From Bretschneidera sinensis (taxonomy: Eukaryota > Streptophyta > Magnoliopsida > Brassicales > Akaniaceae): a stretch of DNA of 64,000 bases. A program made the translations under genes and the position numbers. Below the pieces are notes generated by a model that was not told where the DNA came from, ran no database searches, and saw nothing but the letters and a program-made list of their open reading frames with translations. Of this stretch, positions 24,236 through 35,762 are shown piece by piece (the first letter of the stretch is position 1; every line of letters starts with the position of its first letter). The stretch covers positions 98,498,400 to 98,562,399 of the forward strand of contig CM043700.1 of the NCBI GenBank assembly GCA_023935145.1, written 5' to 3'.

Positions 24236-24460
24236 TGCTAATCGTTCTCTCTCTTTTGAGGTATAAAAAAGAGTGTTGACTACACCCCGAGGTCCCGAAT
24301 CGAATCCAATGCTTTGCACTTTACCAAAAAAAAAACTGCTTAACCTTTTATTCTTCTCTATTATGTAAGAAAACATTGAAAATGAGCAATAGCTCAGTGA
24401 TTTATGAACTACTCCATATACATAGGCTGTATGCCCTATAAATCTATAAGAGAGGTGCAA
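24236..24460 (+). mobile_element. tRNA-derived SINE-like fragments
   Basis: 24280-24345 reads CCCCGAGGTCCCGAATCGAATCC, a box-B-like pol III promoter, followed by TTTGCACTTTACC and a short poly(A). This is how tRNA-related plant SINEs end. At 24388-24412, AATAGCTCAGTGATTTATGA resembles box A of another copy that lacks its 3' part. The pieces are short and decayed; I call them by pattern only. Confidence 0.4.
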
Positions 24461-24535
24461 TTTCTAGTCTAAGGATATACGATTCCTATTCTCCTGCTTC
24501 TTAGAATGGCACCAAAAAGAGACCACCTAAGATTG

Positions 24536-24538
<3 letters not shown>

Positions 24539-24574
<36 letters not shown>
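24539..24574 (+). repeat. TA microsatellite
   Basis: About 17 uninterrupted TA units followed by GAGGA. Confidence 0.9.
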
Positions 24575-24578
<4 letters not shown>

Positions 24579-25441
24579 GATTTTAAAGCTACACATTTTG
24601 TAATAAACTTTCATTATTAATCTCCAGCCTAAAAGTCCTATCACTGTTAGCTGTCCTTCATCTTTTAATGTCTCCGTTTTTTGTATTCTAGTAATGCTTG
24701 GCATGGAAGTCAACTTCTTTTTTTTTTCTTCTTCTTTCTGAGGCAATTTTATCAATAAAGTGGAAAACCCATTGTTCATGCTGAAATTCTGCCGGGAAAT
24801 CGAACAGTCAGAAAACAAAACTTGCGCACACAAAAACCAAAAAACCCTAAAGAGTCGTGGGATAACTGAAGGGGTTGTGCCTCTCGGAGACTCTTCGATG
24901 CCTAAGTTGGCATATGGCTTAAAAGTATGAATGCTGGAGAGTAGAGAGTATTTATTGTGTGTACCTTATGATGGTGAGAGCCTCCTTATATAGTGCTTTG
25001 AGGTAGAGTCCTGATGAGATCTTATTTGCTGATGAGATAGAATTTCTTTAAATTTTGAGTTATCTAGATAGGATTAGGGCTTGTTTGGAGATAAGACTAA
25101 GCTTATCCCTGGCTGGAGTGTCGCAGTAGGATTAGGGTTCTAGCGTGAAAGTACTGTTATGCCCTTTTCCATGTGTTCTTGTCTGATTAGTCGCTTGTCC
25201 TTCTTGCGAAATTACCTTTTTGCCTTTGGAGGGTGCCACGTGTCACTATGTCATTGGATAGGAAAATTTCCCTAAATCACCCATCTTACAAATTAATAAT
25301 ACCAAGGAACTTCTCAACAAAGCTGAATTGTAAGGCATCATGATTATCAGGAAATATTATTTGTTGCCATTATGCAAATAATTTATGATTTTACTTTTCT
25401 TTTGATAATAAAAGAAATAAGTATAAGATATATCTAGGGAT
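24575..25441. other. Intergenic DNA, possibly an LTR fragment
   Basis: 24840-25290 is moderately GC-rich and reads like part of a retrotransposon LTR (CTCCTTATATAGTG promoter-like box near 24990 and GCCACGTGTCACT near 25225). No matching second copy occurs in the window, so it is left unclassified. Confidence 0.3.
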
Positions 25442-28164
25442 GGGAGGAATCGAGCTTCTCCTAGAGTGGGAAAAGGAGAAATGTCCTAACTATTGTGGTA
25501 CATCGTTGGGACAATTTTATGATTGGGATAATTACAATTTTGAACCCTCTACTATGGCAACCAAATTGTAGTCCGAACCTGTTATGTGGCCTCGTTAAAG
25601 AGAAAATGCAAGGCGTGTATCCATCAAATAGAATATAAGAGGGATGACTCCAAGACTTAAGTACACCTGACTATTTTCGGCATTAATAGAATTGGTGCCG
25701 TCATTAGGAATGAGAGCCAAACTTATTTCTGTTCAATATGCCATCCAAGAAAATTCCAACACGAAATACCACGCATATGATTTCTGAGGTCAACTTGTCC
25801 GAATTACCACCACCCCCATCTTTGATGGAATGGCCTTATCGTGGCTCGGGGAGAAACAACTTAACCGAGGTAAAAAAAAAAGAGTGGGCCCCACTTAATC
25901 AGTAGCCTGGTTCACACTTGAACCAAATAGTTCGACGAGAAACTCATGAGATAGACCTTAACGAGCCTACCATTAGATCCGAGTACAATGCTCTCCAGCA
26001 CCGACTTGAAGAGGTGGTTGCACGCCTTAGATGAGTCAAACCAAAAAGAACTCGAAATCATCAGTCTACTGTCTGAACTGCTTACACCACCCGAAAGACT
26101 ATCGAGCTAGTGCCTTAGCATCGGAATAGCCGACCCAAGCAGGGAAGTTCAAGTATGGGACAAAATCTGAGGGTTTCTTCGGGACAAGGGAGAACCGAGT
26201 CAATATAGCCCCCGGCGGAGTCCTCGACATTCAATTTAAGATGATGAGTCTGTCTCGAACTCGCACCCATCCAAAAGACAACAAGAACAAGACATGTCTG
26301 AGGTGAGAATGCAATTAAAAGAAATGAATGAGTGCATTGGGCTCACCATCTAAGCCACCCAAGGAAACATCTTCGATGAGATTAGACTTGTAGGCAACCC
26401 TTTCTCCCAAGAACTCATGGATAAGAAGATACCTCCAAATTTTAAAATGCCTCACATGGAGCCATACTCAAGGAAAACATGTCATATAGAGCACATAGAG
26501 ATTTACAAGTCTCTGATGTTTCTCCATGGCCACTTAGAGGCAACAACAATGACGTGTTTTTTAGGTTGCCTTTAGGGCAATAAAATCATTTGGTGAGCTC
26601 AATTAAATTTTTGCTACACACTTCTTCAGTAGCCGAGGTCCCAAAAAGACTATAAAAATCTTGCTAAGTATAACTCAGCCCTTCGTGACTACATCTCACA
26701 ATTCACCTTGGTTATGGTATAGGCAAGGGACATAGATCAAAATGTGGCAGTCATAGCCTTCACTAATGGCCTCAAATCTTCTGACCTTAGCTATTACTTC
26801 TCCAGGAATCCGTTACAAACTATGTTGGCACTTCTTGGTAAAGTAGATGAGTTTGTGATCATCGAAGGAGACCAAGCCTTTTGCAAAAGAAGAGAGGACA
26901 CTTTGACGAGAAAAAAAAGAAAAAATCCTAAAGAACATAAGTCTGGGAGTGATCAGAAAAAAAGAGGACAAAATGATGTCCGAAGAAACAAAAAATTTAG
27001 GAGCTCCTTGAGGATACGACACTTAGACTCCTTTCAACACCTCAAAGGCTAACCTCCAAATGGAGATAGCAAGCCAAGACATCATAAGTGGCCTCCCAAG
27101 ATCAAGACTCTGACCGAAAAGAGAGACATAAACCATTTTTTCACCTCCACAAGGACCACGACCATGACACAGATGAATGCATATGTTTGAAGGATGAAAT
27201 TGAAAGCTTGATATAGAGAGGATAATTAAAGAAGTTTGTAAAGATAGAATCGAGGAGAAGCACGAGCCGAAGAAGTTCAGACTGTAGGGAGAGGAATAGA
27301 CCAAGACAAATTCTAGGTAAGAGAGAGAATAATAGAAGACAGTGGACCTTGAAAAGGATGTCAAATAATGCCCCAACGATTGGTGCCATCAGAACTATCT
27401 TTGGGGGGACAATGTTTGGAAGAGAGCATATGCCTGCTTCTTAGGATCAGTTGAAGGGCCCACAAAGAAGACGTAAATTGATCAAACCATCAGCTTCTTA
27501 AATGTGGGTCTTTAAGGAGTAAAGTTCTCCTATGATGACATAGTTGTCGTAACTCGTAACCTTGGTCATTTTAAAGAATCTTGTTAGAAAATGGGTTATC
27601 CCGAGATATATTGTACTTTGATTCCTTTAGGACGAAGAAAATGTCGAAAGATCGCCTAGAATTAGCAAAATACACCTTACACAGGTTCTTGGGTGACTTA
27701 GTGTACCCAAAAGGAAGCATAGAGCTACCAGTGATAGTAATAACCTTACCTTGTCAAACAACCATCCTGATCATAGATCTCCATTCTTCGTACAATGCAG
27801 TCCTTAATTGACCAGGGATGAACTCCATAAAAGCAGTGATTTTGACATACCATTTGAAAATGAGGTTCCAAACAGAAAATGGGGTTCCAAACAGAAAATG
27901 GAGTAGGAGAGATGAAGGGCAACCAAGCTACAGGCCGAACCTATTATTTGGCCTTATTGAAGGGAAAAATCAAGGTAAGTGTCCATCAAATAGAAGATAT
28001 GAGGGATGAATCCAAGACCCAAGTACACCCGACCTATTTTCAGCATCAATAGGAGGAATTGGACCTCTACGAGAGTGAGTAAAGAAAAAATGTCCCAATT
28101 ATTATGGTACATCGCTGGGATAATTTTGTGATTGCGATAATCATATTTTTGAACCCTCTACTAT
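25442..28164 (+). mobile_element. Rearranged gypsy (Tat-like) remnant with permuted end repeats
   Basis: A gag-protease body (about 25740-27880) is bounded by two pairs of direct repeats in mirror order. Segment A occurs at 25442-25555 and 28053-28164; segment B occurs at 25556-25690 and 27916-28052. The order is A-B-body-B-A. B encodes, in place at its right copy, the gypsy pol stretch around NQATGRTYYLALLK. The left B copy runs into AATTGGTGCCGTC, a primer-binding-site-like motif that precedes gag in this group. Both A copies contain the outer end of the MULE-2 inverted repeat. The structure is not a normal LTR element; I infer an aberrant recombination. Confidence 0.6.
25740..27880 (+). 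pseudogene. Gypsy gag-protease polyprotein remnant
   Basis: An opening MPSKKIPTRNT lies near 25739, followed by many stops. The gag core is recognisable at 26395-26900: KIPPNFKMPHMEPYS, then ALRDYISQF and AFTNGLKSSDLSYYFSRNP, the order seen in Tat/Ogre-type gag. DHDTDECICLKDEIESLI (about 27155-27215) is the conserved gag C-terminus. The aspartic protease region (about 27560-27810) retains ENGLSRDILYF in place of the usual VDNGSS.DIL, then GSIELPVIVITLP and SSYNAVLN. Reverse transcriptase, RNase H and integrase are missing. Dead; lineage assignment rests on these motifs only. Confidence 0.75.
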
Positions 28165-28224
28165 GGGTCAAGTTTCAATTTGGTCATTTCACTTTCAATT
28201 TCGACAAATTAGTCCCTCTACTAT

Positions 28225-31200
28225 TATAGGTACCGCTCTTATCCGCTTGAGACCTATGCATTCCAATGCAACTCCCCTTGAAGAAGGTGGATATGGCTGA
28301 GGTATAGATTATGATGAGTAGGCATATGAAAATGAGTGAAACCTATTAAGTCTAATACAAACCCTTTATAAGTTGTAAGGAGGCTCCAGTGATGGGTGCA
28401 CTTTTAATGTATTAGACAAGGGTCTGTTTGTCACCAAAGTACAAAGCAAGGATGATAGGTAAGGAGCCGCCACTTGACCTTGAAAGGGATCAAATTCTTT
28501 GTCATTAGTCTACGAGAGAAATTCCAAGGGTTGAAAGATTTGGATATAAGAGAGTGAGGATTTAAAGGTCCCTCTCTTACCTAGACCGAAGTCTAGCCCT
28601 TTGTGTTTTAAGCAAATTGATTGAAATTTTGATTCAAGTATTATTACCATACACTAATAATAAAGACAAGTACACATTTTTCAATTTATATTCAGACAAA
28701 ACGACACTAAATATCAAATTTAAAGTATTGCAGTAAAATTAAGCATGTAAAGGAAATGAATTACTTTAACTAAAAAACAAAGGAAATATTAAAGCTACTT
28801 GCAAAATTTGGATTAAAAATGAGAAGTAAATTAAAGTGTGTTCATTTAGAATAAGTTGATTAATTATGGATTAGGACAAAGTTATTTTTAAACTAGATGA
28901 ATTAAATTTGAAGATTAAATTAAATATATGTGATATGTGTGCGGATTAATCTAAGTGCATGTAGGTGCGTGTGAGGTGCGCACAAAAGCATGCACATGTG
29001 CGCAAGATGCATGCAAATGTGTGCAAGATGCACACAAAAGTGCGCACATGTGTGTGTGTGTATGCAAGTGTGTGCGCAAAAGTGTGAACGTCTGTTCAAG
29101 TGTGTGGGATTGTGTGCATATGTGTTCAATGTGTGTGCAAAAGTGTGAACCTGTGTGGAATAGTGCGTACATGTGTACAATATGCGTATAGAAGTGTGCA
29201 CATGTCTGCAAAGTGCGTACAGAAGTGTGCATGTGTGTGCAAAAGTGTGCAAAAGTGCAAGTGTGTGGGATAATGTGCACATGTGTGGGATATCGTGAAC
29301 ATGTGTTTAAGGTGTTCACAATAATGCACACCTATGTACAAGTGTATGGGACAGTGCACACATATGTGCAAGGTGCGTGCAAAAGTGTGCACATGCATGC
29401 AAGTGTGTGCGAGTTTGAATTAGATGAGTTGAAACTAAGCTAATTAAACTTATGCAAATTAAACTTAAAGATTAAACTAAGCTACTTTGAAGAGAAGATT
29501 AAAAAATAACTAGTAACATTTTTAACGGACCAAAGGGGGACAAAAATTAACAAGGACCAAGGGGGTCCAAAATTCTTCCTAAGGAATTAAAGTGTACATG
29601 TAGTTAATGGCGACTTAAAGTAAAACATCTAACTTATAAGACACAAATATTCTTAAGGTACTAAACTAAAAGAAATGACATTAAAACTACCATTAACTCA
29701 ATATTGCATTTCTTAAAGGAAGCCTACATTATAGCAAGCAACTAACTAAAGAAAAACATATAACTAGTGAGGATAAAATAAACACTAAGAAACTAGTGAA
29801 TATCTTAGATGAAATTTATTAAATGAGAAAAATTAATCTAGTTCATTTTCAAGGTGGTTTGAACACATAAGCCATACTAACAATTTATTTTTCAAGAAGA
29901 AGAAGTTTAACGAACCTTATTTGGCTAAGGAAAATTTTCACGCGTAAGGATAATCCTCTGAGATCCGCACGTTCTAGTGGACTTGATGAAGTGGAAAGAT
30001 TAACCTTGATGAAAGATTAGAAGACCAAAACCAAAGGGTGGCCGAAAATGGAAGGAAGAACACACTCTTGTTCTTCTTTGTTTTCCTCTTATGTTTCTTT
30101 GTTTCTTTTCTTGTTTGTGTGCTCTATTTTGATTATTTTACTTCTCTCTTTGATTTTTCTAAACTTCTCTCTTTTTTCTATCTAAATTTTCTCTTTTCTC
30201 TCTCTTTTTTGCATTACTTTGCCTTAGTTTGTGCTTGTGTTCAACAAAGGGGGGTATTTATAGAAGGATATGGGTTGTCCAAGGGATTAAAAAATTAAAA
30301 AAAATTGAGAAATAAAGAACATGGCCAGCTATGGAGAAGAGAAGGGAAAAGAAGTTTCAACTTTTGAGGCGAAAGGTGTTTCACTTTTGGGGTGTAAAAG
30401 TGGGGCTAGAGAAGATGAGTTGTGGTAAACCAAGTGAAAAGTGAGAGGAAAAAGCCTTTTAGGTGGCTAGCCATGGGGAAGAGAAAATGAATCTTTTGAG
30501 GTAAAAATTGAAGAAAAAAGTTTTCAAAAAGGTGAAAAAGAAAGTACAATTTGAAGTTTTTCAATAAAGCAAATGCAAAAGCAAAAAGTGAGGAGAAACT
30601 CCCCTTGGTGTGGCCGGCCGTTGGTGGGGGGCGGGGGAGGGGGAAAGACACAATTTTTATTTTTTTTTGGAAACATAATAAAGTGAAAAGGCTTAAGAAA
30701 AAAATGTGTGCAATTACAAAGCAAAAGAAAGGAGAAAAAAGGCTTCACACTAAAAAAAAAAAGAAACTATTATTTTTTATGTACTATTTTTTTAGGTGGA
30801 AGCTTAATAAGGTAATTTCCAATTAGCTAAGCAAAAGCAGAAGAAGAGAAAACTCCTTTTTGGTACACATGACTGTCCAAAAAGGGAGAAAAATTTGTTG
30901 TTTTTAAATGAATAATTACTATTTTCTAGGTGAAAAATGTTTTATTTTGTGTGGAAAAAAAGTAGCATTTGGTACAAAATAAGATGAGGGAACCTATGAG
31001 GGAGAGGTGAGTTCAAAAAGCAAAAAGAAATAGAGAAATTTCCTCCTTATGGCCAGCCACATAGGGAAAGAAAGAGACAACCTTTTGTAAAAAGAGAGTT
31101 TATCTTGAGAAAAGTGAATCAATCAAAAGGTGTCAAGCGGAGGGTAAAATTGAAAGTTCACCTTTAAAAGTTAGAAGTCTTCTTGGGCTTGAAATTTGGG

Positions 31201-31492
31201 TTAAAGATGTTTGAGCTTAGTAAAAATCAATGGGCTTTAGTGGGTTTTGGATTGGACCAAAATGTAAATGAAGACTTTGGTCTTGAATTTGGTTGAATCA
31301 AATAAGACCCAATTGATTTAAACCCAGAGTGCATTTAATGGATTGAACAAAAAAGGACTGCAATTGGTTCTACTCCTCAATTAAATTCAAACCTCCACAT
31401 TTACCAAGTCTAAGCGCACTAGGATCAAAGATTCGTCATAGAAACCCGCACGTAGTCCTTTTTAAAATTTTGGAACAAAATGAGTGTCTACA
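28225..31492 (+). mobile_element. Solo LTR, 3.27 kb, inserted in the MULE-2 left inverted repeat
   Basis: It interrupts the MULE-2 repeat exactly and is flanked by the perfect 5-bp duplication ACTAT (28220-28224 and 31493-31497). The right end TGAGTGTCTACA is a typical LTR end; the left end TATAGG would be TGTAGG but for one transition. The motif GGAGCCGCCACTTGAC near 28467 resembles the GGAGTCGCCAC block common in very long LTRs of plant Tat/Ogre gypsy elements. No PBS, coding domain or second LTR is present, so LTR-LTR recombination removed the rest. It contains the GT-rich tract at 28960-29412 and otherwise no gene. Confidence 0.75.
28960..29412 (+). repeat. GTGTGCACATGTGTGCAAG-type alternating repeat
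   Basis: About 450 bp composed almost wholly of TG/CA steps in loosely repeating units of GTGTGCAxxxGTGTGCACATG. Strict purine-pyrimidine alternation over long runs makes it prone to Z-DNA. It explains several overlapping Cys/His-rich open frames on both strands, which are not genes. Confidence 0.85.
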
Positions 31493-31655
31493 ACTATGAA
31501 AACAATACAATTTCACTCTTCCCCTAGACTCCATCTAGCTCCGTTAACTTACCAATCACGTGATCCTCACATAGGGGATAGATGTCACTCCCTCATTACA
31601 TCTTGTGCCAACGACCTTAAAGGCACATGTGGAGGGGCTCATATAACCTAATAAA

Positions 31656-32201
31656 AAACCTGACCCTAAAACCAAAAGTGCCCTAATCCTTATCTTCTCG
31701 CATTCTCTTTCTATCATCGTTTGTGCTAAAATATCCCCCTCTTTCTCATCATTTGTGATAATCTATCCATCTCTCTCTGATCGCCTATGATAATCAATAA
31801 TCTTCATCTCTCTTTGATCTATTCACTTCACAAATTCCAAAATTTCTCACCCTAAGTCTTGTCGGTTCATTTTGCGATTTATGTTCATTTTTTTTACCTT
31901 TTCTAGGTTATGGTCTCCTGTGTTAGAAAATTCATTGTCAGGTGTTGAGTTTTTTATACCCACAATGGGGTTTGTTTAATTCATTTTTCGAACTTGAAAT
32001 TCATTATGGTCCCTTGTGTTATGAAATGTAACTAGAAATTTCTACAAACGTGGTCACCCTGTGTTGAGTTTTTTATACCCAAAGTGGGGTTTCCACTGGG
32101 GTTTGTTATTATGTTTTGTGTTTTGTATGTTTCATTTGCATCTGATTATGCATGATTATGAATGATATATTGATTGATGTTACTTATATATCATTGTAGG
32201 T
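31656..32201. other. MULE-2 5' leader region
   Basis: Non-coding stretch between the left inverted repeat and the transposase start. It holds a direct duplication of TGTTGAGTTTTTTATACCCA (about 31941 and 32067). A leader with intron ending near 32198 (TTGTAG) is plausible. Confidence 0.45.
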
Positions 32202-33032
32202 ATGGAATGTCATAAGTACTCAATGTTTATTCATTATGGTGGTTTTATCAACAAAAAAAGAAAGACCTCGAAGGCATGTGGAAAATTAACTATTTTTTAT
32301 AACAAAAATATTGATAGAATATGTGTGAGTCTAGTTGCTAATATGCTTCATAGAATGAATGTGGTTGATTTGGAATGTTTCCACTATGTACCACTTGGGA
32401 GATAGTCTTAGGAATCTAATCACAAACAATGATTTGAATGTTATGCACTAGTACATTAGTAATTTAGGGGCTGATAATGTGCATGTATATGTTGAACATA
32501 CATGGAATGATGCAATGAAAATGGATGCAAATGATATGGGTGAATGCAGTAAACCTCAAATTCCAAAACTTGAAGAGATTTTTCTATTACTATTTGCTCA
32601 ACATAGTATAGTGAGGTTAATGACAGTGCATATGTTGAGGTAAAGGGTCCAAATAGTGCATTTGTTGATGTTCATGTGGGAGTCAATGAGGCTAGTGGGG
32701 ATAATGAGGCAACTAGTGGGGGAAATGATGATGAATGTGAATCTGTTCGTGTAGAAGTTTGTGGAGATACTAGGGATAAAGGGAAACAACCTGTATAAGG
32801 TGAGGGTGAGAGTGAAAGTGAGGTTGGGGTTAGGGTTAATGATCACAATGAGGATGAATATGAATTTGATGTGAGCTTAGACTTTTACTTAAGGGATGGT
32901 GATTTTGATGCCATTGCTGATGATATATTTGATGAAAATGTTGATGAACCAATAGGAGATGATGAAGTGTCAGGATTTTGGGGTGTAAATGAACAAAGGG
33001 AATGGGATGAAAAGGTTATACAAATTGCTAGA
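32202..33032 (+). pseudogene. MULE-2 transposase, N-terminal part only
   Basis: The start MECHKYSMFIHYGGFI matches the HHGG-type N-terminus of plant MULE transposases. GKLTIFYNKNIDRICVSLV and a FHYVPLGR end follow, and after a stop, VHVYVEHTW (about 32485). An acidic linker (SLDFYLRDGDFDAIADD, 32870-32925) follows, ending in a stop near 33032. The DNA-binding, catalytic and SWIM domains seen in MULE-1 are absent. Stops at 32403 and 32798 confirm that it is dead. Same domain family as the MULE-1 gene but clearly diverged. Confidence 0.78.
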
Positions 33033-33399
33033 TGATAGTAGTATGCTCTACAAGCCAATAGCATTTGATGTTATAGATATATTACTTGTAATTACTCTTA
33101 TTCATTTATTGACAATAAAATAATATTATTGATATTTTTCTTATTTATCATGTTCATTACAAATCATTATATGTACATTACATGATAAAGCCCATAGAAT
33201 AAGAGCAATGATAATAAGCACCACGATGAGATCATGCTAGTGAGATGTATTTCTTTAAGATTTATTCTTAAATACTCCTAATCATAGGATCACTAAGAAG
33301 AACATTAGTGAATCTGGATAGATTAATACATACTATGTTTCCTCAAAGAGTTGAAGGTAATTAATCTCATGATCACTAGTGTGTGAAACATTAAAACAA

Positions 33400-34650
33400 G
33401 TTATGTAGGTGATTGTTAGAGAACTGGTACACCAAAATAACTCGACTAAGATGTTATTAATGAACATTTTACTGGATGTCAATAGTTTTATTACGTTGTA
33501 GTTGCACAAGTGATCCTTGGACTTGAAGCACCATGGATATCTTGTGTATGAGTCATCATGCTTTAATACTACCTAACTGAGATTCTAATTATGGGTCACA
33601 AAAGGGTAGTAATTGGGTGTGACCACTTATGCACAGAGGTATATGAGTGTATAATAGAGGATCCATCACTCTCTGTAATAGAGAAAATGTCTTATGTGAT
33701 ATGATTAAGTCATAACTTGGAAATTTCTTGGCCAAGGTGGGGTGGAAATTAGAAAAGATTTTTAATTTCACCATTTAAGTTATAGACTTGAGATTGAGAT
33801 ACATAGGATTAAATAATTAAGGCTTGATAGTAAATCCATGGCTTAAGGTTTAATCAAGAACATTACATGATGAAATGATTGAATTGTATGGTAAATGACA
33901 CCAGAAAGGTTAACATTAATTCATATTGTTTGGGTAGTCATGATATATTGCTATATAGCAATCTTGACTTGTAGAAGCCTTAAGAATTAATTTTAAATCA
34001 AAGAGAGAATTACACATAATTTTTAATTCAAATTAAAATTAAAAATATTTTTAATTAATTGGATAGGATTCAATTGTTACATAAATGTTACAACCTACTG
34101 CTAGTGCAATATTGAACCTAAAGAGTCACGCACAATTGGGAAATTGCAAGATTAACGAAAACTAATAAGTTAATGGAGAGATTTCTCATAATTAATTAAA
34201 CTAGGGTTTAATTGCAATTCTAGAAATTCTAGAGCTTTGAGGAGTGAAGACACTAAATAAATGTTTTATTTGATAGAAACTCGAATGCTTTATTGTTGAA
34301 ATTGTTTTTTTTTTAGTGTCTCTCTCTCTTTCTAAAATGTGATTTTTCAAAGCTAGCACTCAAGGAATTTTCAGTCAGCCTTAGTCCTCCTATTCACGTG
34401 ATGTTCGACATCTTGAAAAATGAGATCCTTATTCTTGGTTGCTTATTTGGATATTCTTAGAGCTAGACATTTGAATAGCTTGTGAACTCTTCATCGAATT
34501 CTCAACCAAAATATTCATAAAGGTATAAATCTTTAACCTTGTATGGAGATGGATTATCATTCTTAATAGATTCATGGAGTAATTCATGAGATTAAGTTAC
34601 TTTTTAAATTAAAAAAAAATTCGTTGCGTATCTTTGACAGTAGACTTTCA
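33400..34650 (+). mobile_element. Copia-2 probable 5' LTR
   Basis: The right end is set by ...AGACTTTCA at 34650 followed by ATGGTATCACAGCC, close to the methionine-tRNA primer site of plant copia elements. The left end is not resolved; TGTTAGAGAACTGGT near 33415 is the best TG start. No 3' LTR copy is found, so the element is truncated. Confidence 0.45.
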
Positions 34651-34651
34651 A

Positions 34652-34664
34652 TGGTATCACAGCC
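34652..34664 (+). promoter_or_regulatory. Copia-2 primer-binding site
   Basis: TGGTATCACAGCC, one or two changes from the TGGTATCAGAGCC primer site, one base after the presumed LTR end. Confidence 0.6.
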
Positions 34665-35680
34665 AACTCTATGAATTATTAGAATGATTTTGATTCTACT
34701 GTTGCGACTATAAAATATATGATGTTGTAAATTCTAGTGATTGAAAATTCATAATCTAATAGTTAGATTAAGATTTATGAAACCATAGGTTAAGAGAATT
34801 TAAGAAAGAGTTCTTGAATTATTTATTGTCATGAGATGATAATAGAGAATTTTTAAATTGCTTTCAAGTGAATTAATCAATAGAGATTGATTATGAACAA
34901 TTTAGTTGATCAAAATATGATTTTGGATCGAAAGAAAATTGTTTTGAGAAGAAAATTCACATAGAAAATGTGAAAATTTGCAAATATCGAAAGGACAGTT
35001 GATTGTCCCCTTAGGACAGTCTATTTTTCCCTTATGTACCTAATTGAACAACCAAATAGAAGTTAAAGACAATCAATTATGTTTTGGACAAAATCTTTTG
35101 ACATTCAACTTTCCAAATGGACAGTCGGCTATGTGATGTAAAAATCAAATTTTCATGTTTTTAAAGAGCTTTGGATTTTTTTTTAAAATTAAAACATGTT
35201 TTTTAATTGAAATTAAATGTTTAATTTTTATCTTAAAACGGATTTAAATTAAATTTATTTATTTATTAAGAATTTTTCTCAATTTTAATTATCAAAAGTT
35301 TTAAAAGTTGGAGTTTGATTAGGAATTGAAGCTCCAAAATCCTTATTGCATTGGAATTATGAATTCTAATGAACACAGAACCATAATCTTATTTGGAATA
35401 GGATTAAGAAAAATGTTTGGAAAACTAATGGTATTAAGATTGAAATCTAATAAAAAAAAAGCAATAATTAGAATAGAATTGTTATTATTTATTTTTGCTA
35501 TTTGATTGTATGAGTGGATAACTATTGGACTTAGACGTTAGCAATTCGTTAATTTTTTTGGTATTATTTTTGGTGATTCAATTTTAAATGGGATTTGTAT
35601 ACCTTGCTATCTCTTATTTCTCTTAATGTGAATTTTTATCTCCCTCTAAAATAATTCCCATTGACTTCTAATCAAGGTTT

Positions 35681-35762
<82 letters not shown>

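Noticed and set aside
24388..24460. A tRNA gene suggested by AATAGCTCAGTGATT
   Set aside because: No cloverleaf can be drawn with a matching box B in the right order; more like a SINE scrap.
28920..29443. Overlapping Cys/His-rich open frames on both strands, resembling metal-binding peptides
   Set aside because: They are translations of a TG/CA-rich simple repeat; no start context, no domain and all frames look alike.
30038..30826. Hydrophobic and Lys-rich frames inside the solo LTR
   Set aside because: Low-complexity T-rich or A-rich translations inside an LTR; no domain.
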